Assembly (NCBI RefSeq): GCF_003992315.1
Contig: NZ_RQVE01000006.1
Span: 1-64,000, forward strand
DNA: 64,000 nucleotides
Direction: 5' to 3'
Source of the DNA: Veillonella sp. 3891
GTDB lineage: Bacteria; Bacillota; Negativicutes; Veillonellales; Veillonellaceae
Positions 25,375-34,323 of this stretch are shown here, one piece after another. The stretch's first letter is position 1, and the number at the start of each line of letters is the position of its first letter. A program made the position numbers and the translations under genes. The notes beneath the pieces are model-generated. The model ran no database searches. It was not told where the DNA came from and was given only the letters and a program-made list of their open reading frames with translations.

Positions 25375-26892
25375 TTATTCTACAGTAGTGTCTTTTGTAA
25401 TCACATAATAGTCAATAGGGAATACTTTCACATTTTTAACTCGTTTTGTTGTTACAACATTGGCGCTTGGATAGTACAAGAAATAACCAGCGTTATCTTC
25501 TAACAACACATTTTGAATATCCTTGACAATCGCTGTGCGTTCTTCTTCGTTAAATGTGTTTGTCATTTTATTAATTAACTCATCAACCTTCGGATTCGAA
25601 TACTCGCCACGATTGGATTTGGCACCACTTTTGAAAGCTACGCTAAGGAACCAATATGGATCATTTGTGGACATTGTTACCCAGTTTGTTTCTCCCATAT
25701 CAAAACCATTAGGAGCTAAAGTTAGTAATTCATCAGGACCTTGTACACGTTTTAATTCGACTTCAACACCAGCTTGTTTTAAATCATCTTGAAGTTTTTC
25801 GTAAACGCTACTATCTTTACCCCAAAGAGCTAACACTAAGTGTAATGGTTTGCCATCTTTCATATAGGTAGCACCTTGTTTTGTGTAACCAGCTTGTTTT
25901 AGTAACGCGTCTGCTTTAGCTAAATCTTTGTGCTGTTTATTTTTTAATTCGTCGAAGCCTAAGTTAGCTGTTGGAGGGAATGGGGCACCTCCAGGAACGG
26001 CACCATTACCGATTACTTTTGCTAATGCATCATAATCAATCATATTTGCGATAGCCGCACGTATTGTTGGATTTGATAATACATTGCCTTCACGAACATT
26101 CAGCTGTAGCATATATGTACGAACCCCTGCGGATTCAATGATTTTATATTCATCCTTTTCAAATAAACTTCGATTAGCACTATCTACCTTTTGGATCATA
26201 TCTACATCTTTAGACTGTAGAGCCATAGCACGTTTATTATTATCTTCTAGATTTTTAACTGTTAAAGAATCTAAAGCAGGTGTTCCACCCCAGTATTCTT
26301 TGAACTGCTCTAACTGAATTTCTTCTTTTTTTGTATGTTTCACAATTTTATAAGGACCAGTCAAAATTGGTGTATTATCCATATCTTTTGTATCCTGTAC
26401 ATCGACAATTACAAAAGCAGGCTCAGTTAAACTAGCTAGTAAATCAACATTTGGCTCTGTTGTTTTAATAATTAGATTTTGACCATCCACTGTAATAGAG
26501 TCTATCTTTACAGCTTCTTTGGAACGCTTGCTATCGGCGATTGTACGTTCAATAGATGCTTTCACCGCCGCAGGTGTCATCACAACGCCATTATGGAACT
26601 TTACATTTTCTCGGATATGGAATTTCCATGTTAAAGGATCCACTACTTCCCAGGAATCGGCTAACTGAGGTTCGAACTTCATATCTGAACTTACCGTCGC
26701 CAATGTTTCGCCGGCACCGATTCGTGTCAATGTCCAAGCATCCCATTCATGTGTAGGATTCAATGTTTCACCAAACCAATATAATCCTAGATTCAAATGC
26801 TTGCCACTTTTATTTGATTCATCAGAACCACAGCCAGCAATTAATCCGATAGCAACGAACAGCGTCATTGCTAGTGCAACCCATTTTTTCAT
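25375..26892 (-). CDS. ABC transporter substrate-binding lipoprotein, nickel/peptide family (paralog 2)
   Basis: A 505-residue family 5 solute-binding lipoprotein: signal peptide with lipobox LIAGC (C21), then LNLGLYWFGETLNPTHEWDAW and the same domain pattern as paralog 1. The start follows AAGGAGG. It is transcribed away from the permease operon, with which it shares a 232-bp divergent promoter region holding a Fur-like box. The paralog pair probably arose by duplication and inversion; differences in the substrate-facing parts cannot be judged without a structure. Confidence 0.87.
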   Translation of the reverse strand: MKKWVALAMTLFVAIGLIAGCGSDESNKSGKHLNLGLYWFGETLNPTHEWDAWTLTRIGAGETLATVSSDMKFEPQLADSWEVVDPLTWKFHIRENVKFHNGVVMTPAAVKASIERTIADSKRSKEAVKIDSITVDGQNLIIKTTEPNVDLLASLTEPAFVIVDVQDTKDMDNTPILTGPYKIVKHTKKEEIQLEQFKEYWGGTPALDSLTVKNLEDNNKRAMALQSKDVDMIQKVDSANRSLFEKDEYKIIESAGVRTYMLQLNVREGNVLSNPTIRAAIANMIDYDALAKVIGNGAVPGGAPFPPTANLGFDELKNKQHKDLAKADALLKQAGYTKQGATYMKDGKPLHLVLALWGKDSSVYEKLQDDLKQAGVEVELKRVQGPDELLTLAPNGFDMGETNWVTMSTNDPYWFLSVAFKSGAKSNRGEYSNPKVDELINKMTNTFNEEERTAIVKDIQNVLLEDNAGYFLYYPSANVVTTKRVKNVKVFPIDYYVITKDTTVE

Positions 26893-26928
26893 ATATCCTC
26901 CTTATAAAAAAACTAAAAGAATAACTAT

Positions 26929-26957
26929 AGTATACTGTATCTTCCATTAAAAGACAA
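26929..26957 (-). promoter_or_regulatory. Promoter of binding-protein paralog 2
   Basis: On the minus strand TTGTCT (26952-26957), a 17-bp spacer and TATACT (26929-26934). The -35 lies inside the Fur-like box. Confidence 0.65.
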
Positions 26958-26971
26958 TGATTCTCATAAAA
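26953..26971. promoter_or_regulatory. Fur-like box
   Basis: GACAATGATTCTCATAAAA matches the 19-bp Fur consensus GATAATGATAATCATTATC at about 14 positions. In 7-1-7 form (TGAGAAT C ATTGTCT) it matches 12 of 14. Its position over the -35 suggests metal-dependent repression of the binding protein and perhaps of the divergent permease operon. Confidence 0.55.
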
Positions 26972-27124
26972 GTGAATATATGTTGGAAGTATATAATTTA
27001 TTAACTGCTTTTACAATTATATATGTAATCATAGTCAGGGATAAAATTAAATTGCTGTATTTACAAAGAGAGGCCCTATCTTATATACTTTAAGGGAGAA
27101 AATATAAAGAAAAGGTGGATTGAT

Positions 27125-28063
27125 ATGGTACGAGTATTATTATATAAATTGGCATCTATGGTGGGTGTATTATTAGCAGTCACATTGGGAACGTTTCTCT
27201 TAATGCAAATGTCTTCTGTAGATCCCGTATCGGCACGATTTTATCTGCAAGGTATGACACCAGATCCTACTATAGTGGAACAAATTCGGCAAGAGTTAGG
27301 TCTTAATGACCCTTGGTATATACAATATGGTCGTTGGTTGTGGCAGATGTTACACGGAGATTTTGGACAGTCTATCTTCCTGAATGTGCCCGTTGTAGAT
27401 TTGTTGCAAAGTGCTTTACCAAGGACCTTATCCTTGGTGGCGGTTTCCATTGGCTTAGGCAGTATAGTATCGATAGGGTTAGGAGGACTGGCAGCGCATT
27501 ATAAAGATACTTGGATCGATTATGTGGTGCGGATAGTATCCTTTCTAGCATTGGAGGTACCAGCATTTTGGGTAGGTTTGTTGTTATTATATGCGCTAGC
27601 CGTGAAGATTCCTATTTTTTCTGTGACAAATACTAAGGGGTTAAGTGCTTACGTGTTGCCGAGTATTACCTTGGCGATTTGGTTTTGTGGCTTATATATT
27701 CGTCGTGTTCGCAACGCTGTGGTGCAAGCGTATGCATCGTTGCCGGTGATAGGGGCAAAAACGATGGGCATACGGACACGATATATCTATCGTGATTACA
27801 TCATTCCTCAAGTGCGCCTTGTGTTGTTATCCATGTTAGGGATTACGACTGGCGCTATGTTGGGCGGTTCTGCAGTGATTGAAACGGTATTTTCTGTCAA
27901 AGGGATGGGTCAACTTATCGTGAATGGCATTATTAGTCGTGATTATATTGTGGTTCAAAGCTATATCGTTTGGATTTCTCTAGTCTATGTGGTGGTGAAT
28001 ACATCGGTGGATATATGGATGTATATATTGCACCCTGAAAGAAGATATGGAGGGCGCCCATGA
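27125..28063 (+). CDS. ABC transporter permease, NikB/DppB-like
   Basis: A 312-residue inner-membrane permease with six predicted helices, the N-terminal TFLLMQMSSVDPVSARF pattern of DppB/NikB proteins and an EAA-like cytoplasmic loop (YASLPVIGAKTMGI). It forms the channel with the next gene product. The start follows AAAGGTGG. It overlaps the next gene by four bases (ATGA). Its leader (27058-27120) is duplicated at 23530. Confidence 0.88.
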   Translation: MVRVLLYKLASMVGVLLAVTLGTFLLMQMSSVDPVSARFYLQGMTPDPTIVEQIRQELGLNDPWYIQYGRWLWQMLHGDFGQSIFLNVPVVDLLQSALPRTLSLVAVSIGLGSIVSIGLGGLAAHYKDTWIDYVVRIVSFLALEVPAFWVGLLLLYALAVKIPIFSVTNTKGLSAYVLPSITLAIWFCGLYIRRVRNAVVQAYASLPVIGAKTMGIRTRYIYRDYIIPQVRLVLLSMLGITTGAMLGGSAVIETVFSVKGMGQLIVNGIISRDYIVVQSYIVWISLVYVVVNTSVDIWMYILHPERRYGGRP

Positions 28064-28869
28064 TGCGCATATGGAAACAAGATAAGATGCTCTTAGGGGT
28101 TATTTTGCTGACTATACTTTGGATGGGACTCTTTCTATTTGGCTCTCAGTTAGCTCCCTTTGACCCTAATGAGACAAATTTAGGGGCTCGATTACAAGAT
28201 GTAAGCGCAACGCATTTACTAGGCACGGACCAATTGGGGCGTGATGTGCTGTCACGGATATTATGGGGAGGACAAGATTCATTGTTCATAGCCATATCTA
28301 TCATTGCCATTAGTAGTATCATTGGCATTTGTATCGGTGGACTGTTAAGCATGAGTCCTTGGTATATTGATGAATTGGGAGCGCGCTGCATTGATATGTT
28401 GCTAGGGTTCCCTAGCATGATCGTGGCCATTGCCTGCATTGGTATATTGGGGCCGTCTGTAGAAAATATTATCATTTCACTGTGTTTAACTCGTTGGGCA
28501 GAATACGCAAAGATTACACGGAATTTGGTGAATTTGGAAAAACAAGCACAATATGTGGTCGTAGCACGTATGTCTGGGGCGTCCTTGTGGCGCATTATCC
28601 GTCGCTACATGATTCCCAATCTTCGAGGGACTCTATTGTTGGTCATCATTCAACATATGGGGGACACGATTATTACAGTGGCAAGCTTTTCCTTGATCGG
28701 CATTGGCGTACAACCGCCTACACCAGAATGGGGTGCTATCTTGCTGAATGCTCGAGATTTCTTGCAAACAGCGCCTTGGCTGTTGATCTATCCAGGGTTA
28801 GCAATTTTTATCACTGTTGTGTTATTAAATTACATTAGTGATGCCTTACAAGATGGTAGGCATGTGTAA
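28060..28869 (+). CDS. ABC transporter permease, NikC/DppC-like
   Basis: A 269-residue permease. It has the DppC-type motif LGTDQLGRDVLSRILWGGQ (about 53-71), an EAA loop (VVARMSGASLWRIIRRYMIPN) and several membrane segments. It pairs with the NikB-like permease through overlapping stop/start. The DNA after its stop, up to the ATPase gene, is not ordinary spacer: it carries a relic of a binding-protein C-terminus. Confidence 0.88.
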   Translation: MMRIWKQDKMLLGVILLTILWMGLFLFGSQLAPFDPNETNLGARLQDVSATHLLGTDQLGRDVLSRILWGGQDSLFIAISIIAISSIIGICIGGLLSMSPWYIDELGARCIDMLLGFPSMIVAIACIGILGPSVENIIISLCLTRWAEYAKITRNLVNLEKQAQYVVVARMSGASLWRIIRRYMIPNLRGTLLLVIIQHMGDTIITVASFSLIGIGVQPPTPEWGAILLNARDFLQTAPWLLIYPGLAIFITVVLLNYISDALQDGRHV

Positions 28870-28884
28870 AGGGCGAAATAGTAG

Positions 28885-28932
28885 CCCCAATTTGATTCTT
28901 ATGTAACGACGAAGGATAGTACCATTGACTCA
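28885..28932 (+). pseudogene. Remnant of a substrate-binding-protein 3' end
   Basis: CCCAATTTGATTCTTATG, then CGACGAAGGATAGTACCATTGACT, parallels the end of the paralog 1 gene at 25133-25178. There it encodes PIDYYLMTKDVTVD; here the frame is broken. This shows that a binding-protein gene once lay between the second permease and the first ATPase. Confidence 0.7.
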
Positions 28933-29695
28933 TACAGATTTAGTAATGATAGACAATTTATCCGTCTCTTACGATGGAGTAAAGGTCGTGAAAGAGGTAT
29001 CTTTCACGTTAAAACAGAATGAAATCTTTGCCATCATTGGTGAAAGTGGGTCCGGAAAATCTACTGTAGCGAAAGCTTTCTTAGGTTTGTTAGAACAGGC
29101 AGATCTAACGGGAGCTATCCACTATGGGGGAGATAACTTGCTCACTTATGGGCCTAAGGAATGGCAAGGTGTGCGTGGTGTAGATATAGCCATGATTTAC
29201 CAAAATCCAGGCAATTATTTAAACCCATTCAAACGCATTGGAGAGCAGATGAAAGTAGTCTTAGCCTCCCATGGAAAGGCCTACGATGAAGGAGATATTT
29301 TGAACCTGCTAGAGGCTGTTTCCTTGCCACGAGGAAAAGCATTACTTGATTCCTATCCATTTCAATTGAGTGGTGGCATGCAGCAGCGGGTGGCTATCGT
29401 CATGAGCTTGCTTATCCATCCACAACTCCTTATTGCCGACGAACCGACCAGTGCTCTTGATGTATTAGTGCAACAGGACATTGTGAAAGTCCTACAAGAG
29501 GTACAACAGCGGTTGCAGAATACGTTGCTGTTTATTACGCACAACATTCAGGTAGCTCGTACATTGGCGGATCGCGTGGGCATTATGCATAAAGGGGTAT
29601 TGGTGGAAATGGGTAAGACCGAAGAGGTTTTATCGAATCCGCAACATGAATATACGAAACTACTTTTACAGTCCTTGCAGGAGGTGAAAGTATGA
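28925..29695 (+). CDS. ABC transporter ATPase, NikD/OppD-like
   Basis: A 256-residue ATP-binding subunit: Walker A GESGSGKST (about 39-47), Q-loop, signature LSGGMQQR (about 152-159) and Walker B LLIADEPTSALD. TTG at 28925 is taken as the start because AAGGA lies eight bases upstream. The first in-frame ATG (28946) has no ribosome binding site. Both the TTG and its Shine-Dalgarno sequence lie within the binding-protein remnant. It overlaps the next gene by four bases. Confidence 0.87.
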   Translation: MTHTDLVMIDNLSVSYDGVKVVKEVSFTLKQNEIFAIIGESGSGKSTVAKAFLGLLEQADLTGAIHYGGDNLLTYGPKEWQGVRGVDIAMIYQNPGNYLNPFKRIGEQMKVVLASHGKAYDEGDILNLLEAVSLPRGKALLDSYPFQLSGGMQQRVAIVMSLLIHPQLLIADEPTSALDVLVQQDIVKVLQEVQQRLQNTLLFITHNIQVARTLADRVGIMHKGVLVEMGKTEEVLSNPQHEYTKLLLQSLQEVKV

Positions 29696-30441
29696 TAGTG
29701 GAAGCAAAAGGAATTAGCAAAATTTACAGCCGTCAAGGGGAAACTGTCACAGCTTTACAGGATGTTAATCTTAGTGTTGGTGCTCAGGAGCGTATCGGTA
29801 TTGCGGGAGGCAGTGGATCTGGTAAAAGTACCTTATTGCGATTGCTATCCTTGCAAGAAGAGCCAACTTCAGGGACCCTTTCTTTGTTTGGAAAATCTAC
29901 CTCCCAATGGAAAGGAAATGAGAGAGAGCTCTATCGTTCCTTGCAAGTGATGTTCCAAAACTCCTTTCACAGCATTAGCCCTCGCATGGCAGTAGGTGAA
30001 TTTATGCTAGAACCTTGCGTGAATTTTGGGATAGGCACAAAACAAGAGGCAAAAGAGCGCTGTGAATGGTGGCTTTCAAAGGTGGGATTGGATACATCGG
30101 TGTGGAAGAAATACCGCCATGAATTGAGCGGAGGCCAGTTACAGCGATTGGTTTTAGCCCGCATGATGGCAGTCGGGGCTGAGCTTGTCTTATTTGATGA
30201 GCCGACGAGTGCCCTCGATGTGTGCAATCAAGCACGGGTTATCGAATTGATTCAAAACGTTTACGAAGAGCAACCGTTTACCTATGTGTTCGTCAGCCAT
30301 GACCTAGGCGTTTTGCAAACTCTCACGGATCGTATTATTGTGATGAAAGAAGGTACGATTGTAGAAACCTTGGCATCAAAAGATTTGGGATTGGCAACGC
30401 ATCCGTATACAAAACAATTATTGGCAGCTAGCCGTGGATAA
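29692..30441 (+). CDS. ABC transporter ATPase, NikE/OppF-like
   Basis: A 249-residue second ATP-binding subunit: Walker A GGSGSGKST (about 38-46), signature LSGGQLQR (about 144-151), Walker B LVLFDEPTSALD and an H-loop in VFVSHDLG. The C-terminal HPYTKQLLAA is typical of the Opp/Nik family. Last gene of the transporter operon, followed by a strong terminator. Confidence 0.88.
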   Translation: MIVEAKGISKIYSRQGETVTALQDVNLSVGAQERIGIAGGSGSGKSTLLRLLSLQEEPTSGTLSLFGKSTSQWKGNERELYRSLQVMFQNSFHSISPRMAVGEFMLEPCVNFGIGTKQEAKERCEWWLSKVGLDTSVWKKYRHELSGGQLQRLVLARMMAVGAELVLFDEPTSALDVCNQARVIELIQNVYEEQPFTYVFVSHDLGVLQTLTDRIIVMKEGTIVETLASKDLGLATHPYTKQLLAASRG

Positions 30442-30462
30442 TTGGTTGTGACCATGACATAA

Positions 30463-30508
30463 TAAAGACCGCAACAGTTTCTTGGGGGAGAAAGTGTTGC
30501 GGTTTTTT
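30463..30508 (+). terminator. Transporter operon terminator
   Basis: ACCGCAACA..TTTCT pairs with AGAAA..TGTTGCGGT, followed by T6. Confidence 0.9.
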
Positions 30509-30589
30509 GTGTTGTATGGGTTACTGTAGTATGAGTAGCACATATAACCCAATTGCATTTATATACAATTGCTTTAGTGATAGGTTGAT

Positions 30590-30691
30590 CCGTAAGAATC
30601 CTTACGGGGAGTGAATGTAAATATTGGGGTTAGTGATAGCATGAATCGTAAAAAAATAGTATAATTGTATTTTAGAATATACGATACAAGT
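30590..30691 (+). promoter_or_regulatory. Leader features before the ECF operon
   Basis: A hairpin CCGTAAG/CTTACGG with an AATC loop (30590-30607) lacks a T-tract. Further on, an inverted repeat TTGTAT..ATACAA at about 30665-30690 lies 30 bp before the ribosome binding site. I do not recognise a known riboswitch; an operator is possible. Confidence 0.3.
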
Positions 30692-30718
30692 GATATAGAA
30701 GAAGATAGGGAGGAACGA

Positions 30719-32185
30719 ATGAAAGAAATCAAAGATGTGTCGAAACTGAGTTATACCCATGTGCAGGGTGGTCAGTTTCGTTGGATAACAGTAAGTACCA
30801 TCATGCTAGCTTTGGGGACGATTCTGCATGCAGTATCGCCAAGTGTGGCAGGGGTCACACCGAATTGGACCATAGCGACCTATTGTGTAGCTATCAACTT
30901 AACGCGCCCAACTCTTAGACAAAGTTTGGGAATCGGCTTGGTAGCCGCCTTGATCAATGTATTTACATCGAAATCGGCATTGCCATATGGCAACTTGATT
31001 AGTGAGCCTTTAGGGGCTTTCACATGTGCTGTATTAGTGCATTACATTTCTAATCTAAAAATTGGTAAATTAAATTTGATGCCTATATTGAGTGCTTTCA
31101 TCAGTACTGTGGCATCTGGTGGCGCTTTCATTACTTGCTTGTACCTCGTGTTAGGTTTGCCTAGCAATGTGTATTGGAATGCCATGTGGCCATTGGTGTT
31201 GATGGTGGCCCTCTGTAATGCCGTAGTGGCACCATTCCTGTACATTCCGGCGCAAAAATTGTTGGCTCGCCAAACTGTGAAAGGACAACAATTAACGGAC
31301 AGCAGTGATCATAGTGATTTACACATTGTACCATCCGTGAAAGCTCCTATCGTCATCGACCATATGAGTTATCGCTATGGAAATCAAACGAAGTATGCCG
31401 TGAAAGACATCAACTTAGTTGTGAACGAAGGAGATTTTCTTGTTATTACAGGACCAGCAGGTTGTGGTAAATCTACCATCTGTATGGCCATGGCAGGGGC
31501 TGTGCCTAAGTTTTACGGTGGTACTATGGAAGGCATGGTATTCATCAATGGTAAAGCGGTGACGCAATTAGAAATTCCAGACGTAGCCGATGATATCGGT
31601 ATTGTCTTAGCTGACTATGATACACAATTAGTAACAATGACGGTAGCAGAAGAAGTAGCCTTTGCCCTTGAAAACCGTGGTTATACGGCGGAAGCTATCG
31701 AAGAACGTACGGCCATCGTATTAGATCAAGTGGGATTGACGGGCTTAGAAGACCGCAATGTATATAGCTTATCTGGTGGTCAACGCCAGCGATTAGCGAT
31801 CGCCTCTGTGCTAGCTGTCAACCCATCTATCTTAGTCTTAGATGAACCAACTAGTTCCTTGGATCCAGAAGGAACAGAAGAATTGTATCGTTTGGTAGGT
31901 TCATTGAATCGTGACCATGGTATTACTGTAGTTGTTATTGACCACGATTTACATGCTGTATTGCCGTATGCAAATCGTATGGTATTAGTCGATGGTGGGG
32001 AGCTAAAAATCGATAGTTCTGTAGAAAATGTGTTGTCTTACATGTATGATACAAATACCTATGTAGATGCATTACCATCCTTATTTGTGACCTATAAATC
32101 ATTAGCAGCGAAAGGGATCGCCTTAGATACACCATGGTTGTCCTTGGAATCTGCCCAGTCTAGTCTGTTGAAAGGAGAACGCTAA
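30719..32185 (+). CDS. ECF transporter S component fused to an EcfA-type ATPase
   Basis: A 488-residue fusion. Residues about 20-185 form a hydrophobic S-component-like domain with about six membrane helices (WITVSTIMLALGTILHAVSP through FLYIPAQKLL). Residues about 208-450 form an ABC ATPase with Walker A TGPAGCGKST (244-253), signature LSGGQRQRLAIAS and Walker B ILVLDEPTSSLDPEG. Energy-coupling-factor transporters import vitamins or metals; this fused S unit suggests a dedicated system. The substrate is unknown. The start at 30719 follows AGGGAGG. A second ATPase and a T component follow, giving a complete transporter. Confidence 0.82.
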   Translation: MKEIKDVSKLSYTHVQGGQFRWITVSTIMLALGTILHAVSPSVAGVTPNWTIATYCVAINLTRPTLRQSLGIGLVAALINVFTSKSALPYGNLISEPLGAFTCAVLVHYISNLKIGKLNLMPILSAFISTVASGGAFITCLYLVLGLPSNVYWNAMWPLVLMVALCNAVVAPFLYIPAQKLLARQTVKGQQLTDSSDHSDLHIVPSVKAPIVIDHMSYRYGNQTKYAVKDINLVVNEGDFLVITGPAGCGKSTICMAMAGAVPKFYGGTMEGMVFINGKAVTQLEIPDVADDIGIVLADYDTQLVTMTVAEEVAFALENRGYTAEAIEERTAIVLDQVGLTGLEDRNVYSLSGGQRQRLAIASVLAVNPSILVLDEPTSSLDPEGTEELYRLVGSLNRDHGITVVVIDHDLHAVLPYANRMVLVDGGELKIDSSVENVLSYMYDTNTYVDALPSLFVTYKSLAAKGIALDTPWLSLESAQSSLLKGER

Positions 32186-32186
32186 T

Positions 32187-32993
32187 ATGTTGACAGTTGA
32201 AAATTTGCGCTTTTCCTATGTGCCAGGACAAGACATTATGAAAGATGTGACTTTCACTATTGGCAGTGGTGAGTTTATTACATTAGGTGGTCGTAATGGC
32301 TGTGGAAAAACGACAGTGACCCGTTTATTAGTCGGTTTAGAAACACCCGTAGAAGGCAAGATTTCTTATGATGGCCGAGATATTACACATATGCCTACCT
32401 CTGAAAGAGGCCGTTTTATTGGCTATGTATTTCAACAACCAGATCGTCAAATGTTCCGTCAAACCGTGGCAGAAGAGGTGGCATTTGGGCCTGAACAGTT
32501 GGGATATGATACAGAAACCGTTCGTAGTATTGTGAAAGATGCGTTGGAACGAGTAGGCATTTCTCATTTAGCAGAATCCTATCCATTAGGCCTGCGCCGT
32601 GGAGAAAAGCAACGGGTAGCCATCGCCTCTGCCTTGGCAATGCAATCGAAATTGTTAATTCTTGATGAGCCGACGAGCGGTCAAGATGGAACGGAAACAA
32701 AGGAACTTTTGGTATTATTGCAAGAATTACAAGCCCAAGGTTTGACCATATTATTAATTACTCATGACATGGAAATTATGGCAGAATATTCTACACGAGT
32801 GATTATTATGGGATACGGCACGAAAGCCTTTGATGGATCCCCAGAAGAATTATTTACAAACCGTGAGGATCTGTTGGAACTTGGTTTGACAAAACCACCG
32901 AGTGTGGTACTCAGTGAAACGGTACCAGCCTTAGGGTATTGTAAGTCTATGAAAGAGTTTGAACTGCGCTATGCAGAGTATGTGAAAGGTTAG
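32187..32993 (+). CDS. ECF transporter ATPase (second EcfA)
   Basis: A 268-residue ATPase with Walker A GGRNGCGKTT (34-43) and Walker B LLILDEPTSGQD. The signature is degenerate: LGLRRGEKQR stands where LSGGQ.QR is expected. The partner ATPase has a canonical signature, so the heterodimer may have one full-strength and one weakened site. It is one base downstream of the fusion gene stop and coupled to it. Confidence 0.87.
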   Translation: MLTVENLRFSYVPGQDIMKDVTFTIGSGEFITLGGRNGCGKTTVTRLLVGLETPVEGKISYDGRDITHMPTSERGRFIGYVFQQPDRQMFRQTVAEEVAFGPEQLGYDTETVRSIVKDALERVGISHLAESYPLGLRRGEKQRVAIASALAMQSKLLILDEPTSGQDGTETKELLVLLQELQAQGLTILLITHDMEIMAEYSTRVIIMGYGTKAFDGSPEELFTNREDLLELGLTKPPSVVLSETVPALGYCKSMKEFELRYAEYVKG

Positions 32994-33003
32994 GAGGAGA
33001 CTA

Positions 33004-33678
33004 ATGAAATTTGTACCATTAACAAAAATTTGGGCTACTATTTTCGTGTCCATCTTAGCCATTGCTATGAAAACTCCGGAGCTATTGTTAGCATTATTTG
33101 GGGTAGAATTACTGTTAATGCTACTTGGTGGTATCTTGTTCCGTCAATGGAAACCTTTATTGGCTTTAATTGGATTTTCTGCATTCTTAGGTATCGTACA
33201 GTATTTGGGTAGCTGGTCTGTGGATTCTGCTATTGTGACGGCTTTGCGCATGTTGACGATGACTGCTATTTTTATGATGCTCATCGTGACAACAAAAACA
33301 CAAGATTTAACAGTGGCTCTTGTGCAACAATGTCGCATCCCCTATGCCTATGCATTTATGTTTACAGCGGCTTTACGATTTGTACCAGACTTTTTACGTG
33401 AAAGTAAAGCGGTACAAGAAGCACAGGCTTGCCGTGGCATGTCTTTAGAAGGCAATTGGCTGACAAAGATAAAATCTTATATGACTGTCATTCAACCATT
33501 GATGCTGAAATCATTAAGTCGATCTGAGACAATGGCGTTGTCTTTAGAACTTCGAGGCTTTGGAAATCAGCAACATACATTTATGCGAAAAGTGAGTTTA
33601 CAGGGCGTTGACTATGTGGCGTTTTTGGTTATGCTAGGGGCGACCCTTGTGACGCTATGTAGCCTATGGCGCTCGTAA
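33004..33678 (+). CDS. ECF transporter T component (EcfT)
   Basis: A 224-residue membrane protein. The two coupling-helix signatures are visible as EAQACRGMSLEG (about 142-153) and LSLELRGFG (about 180-188), which contact the ATPase pair. N-terminal and C-terminal membrane helices flank them. The start follows TTAGGAGG. The last bases of this gene are repeated 670 bp downstream as part of a duplicated block. Confidence 0.87.
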   Translation: MKFVPLTKIWATIFVSILAIAMKTPELLLALFGVELLLMLLGGILFRQWKPLLALIGFSAFLGIVQYLGSWSVDSAIVTALRMLTMTAIFMMLIVTTKTQDLTVALVQQCRIPYAYAFMFTAALRFVPDFLRESKAVQEAQACRGMSLEGNWLTKIKSYMTVIQPLMLKSLSRSETMALSLELRGFGNQQHTFMRKVSLQGVDYVAFLVMLGATLVTLCSLWRS

Positions 33679-33825
33679 CTAGCATAAGGGAAGAGCACGG
33701 TATACCCCCTCTCAAACGGTATTTCATAATGTTTGTTCGGGGGCACACCGTGCTCTTCGTGTGTTTGCGTGATTTAGTTAGTAAGGGACGCCACAAGGCT
33801 GCTACGCCTAACTGCGTTTCTTAGG
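33655..33825 (+). repeat. Duplicated block, copy A
   Basis: Begins within the last codons of ecfT (CTATGTAGCCTATGGCGCTC) and contains a CAAAC/GTTTG hairpin. It continues through CCACAAGGCTGCTAC and AACTGCGTT. Copy B lies at 34324-34503; together they flank the small PepSY gene. Confidence 0.75.
33690..33757. terminator. CAAAC/GTTTG hairpin (copy 2), ECF operon terminator
   Basis: GAAGAGCACGGT / ACCGTGCTCTTC forms the outer stem, CCCCC / GGGGG the middle and CAAAC / GTTTG the inner stem. Short internal loops separate them, with a 13-nt apical loop. Confidence 0.8.
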
Positions 33826-33995
33826 GAGGAGACTGTGTTGTTTATTTTGTTATAGTTTCTATCTATGCAGTTTTAACATAACATAGGCTGTGGTTATGGT
33901 TGACGATTTTATTAGTGCTAAGATATACTATTATTATAGGATATAGAGATATATCGATATAAAAGATAAGTTTCGTGTATTGAGGAGAAAATATT

Positions 33996-34307
33996 ATGAA
34001 TAAAGTAATGAAACAAGTAGCGTTAGCAGCTGTGGTAGGTGCAGGTTTATTTGTGGCTGCAGTGCCAGCACAAGCGGCTTTCAGTAAATATACACCAGTA
34101 CAAGCGCAAGCAGCAATCAGTTATGATCGTGCGGTAGAAATTTTTAAAGCGCAATATCCAGATTATCAAATTAAAGATGTTGATTTTGATGTGGACTATG
34201 GCCGCCCTCATTATGAAATTGAAGGTTTCCGTGGATACGAAGAAGTAGATGTAAAAATAGATGCAGCTACAGGTGAGATTTATCGCGTGAAATATGATCG
34301 TGACTAA
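33996..34307 (+). CDS. Small secreted PepSY-domain protein
   Basis: A 103-residue protein with a signal peptide (about 1-27, cleavage near VPAQA-A) and one PepSY domain (about 42-100: ISYDRAVEIFKAQYPDYQI, then HYEIEGF and VDVKIDAATGEIYRVKYD). PepSY proteins act outside the cytoplasm, some inhibiting peptidases; no specific role can be given. The start follows TGAGGAG. A longer paralog lies at 48533. Confidence 0.85.
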   Translation: MNKVMKQVALAAVVGAGLFVAAVPAQAAFSKYTPVQAQAAISYDRAVEIFKAQYPDYQIKDVDFDVDYGRPHYEIEGFRGYEEVDVKIDAATGEIYRVKYDRD

Positions 34308-34323
34308 GTCGTCTCTTGTTTTG

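Noticed and set aside
30590-30607. Riboswitch before the ECF operon
   Set aside because: A single short hairpin without the conserved cores of thiamin, folate, cobalamin, preQ1 or biotin-related elements that I could recognise.
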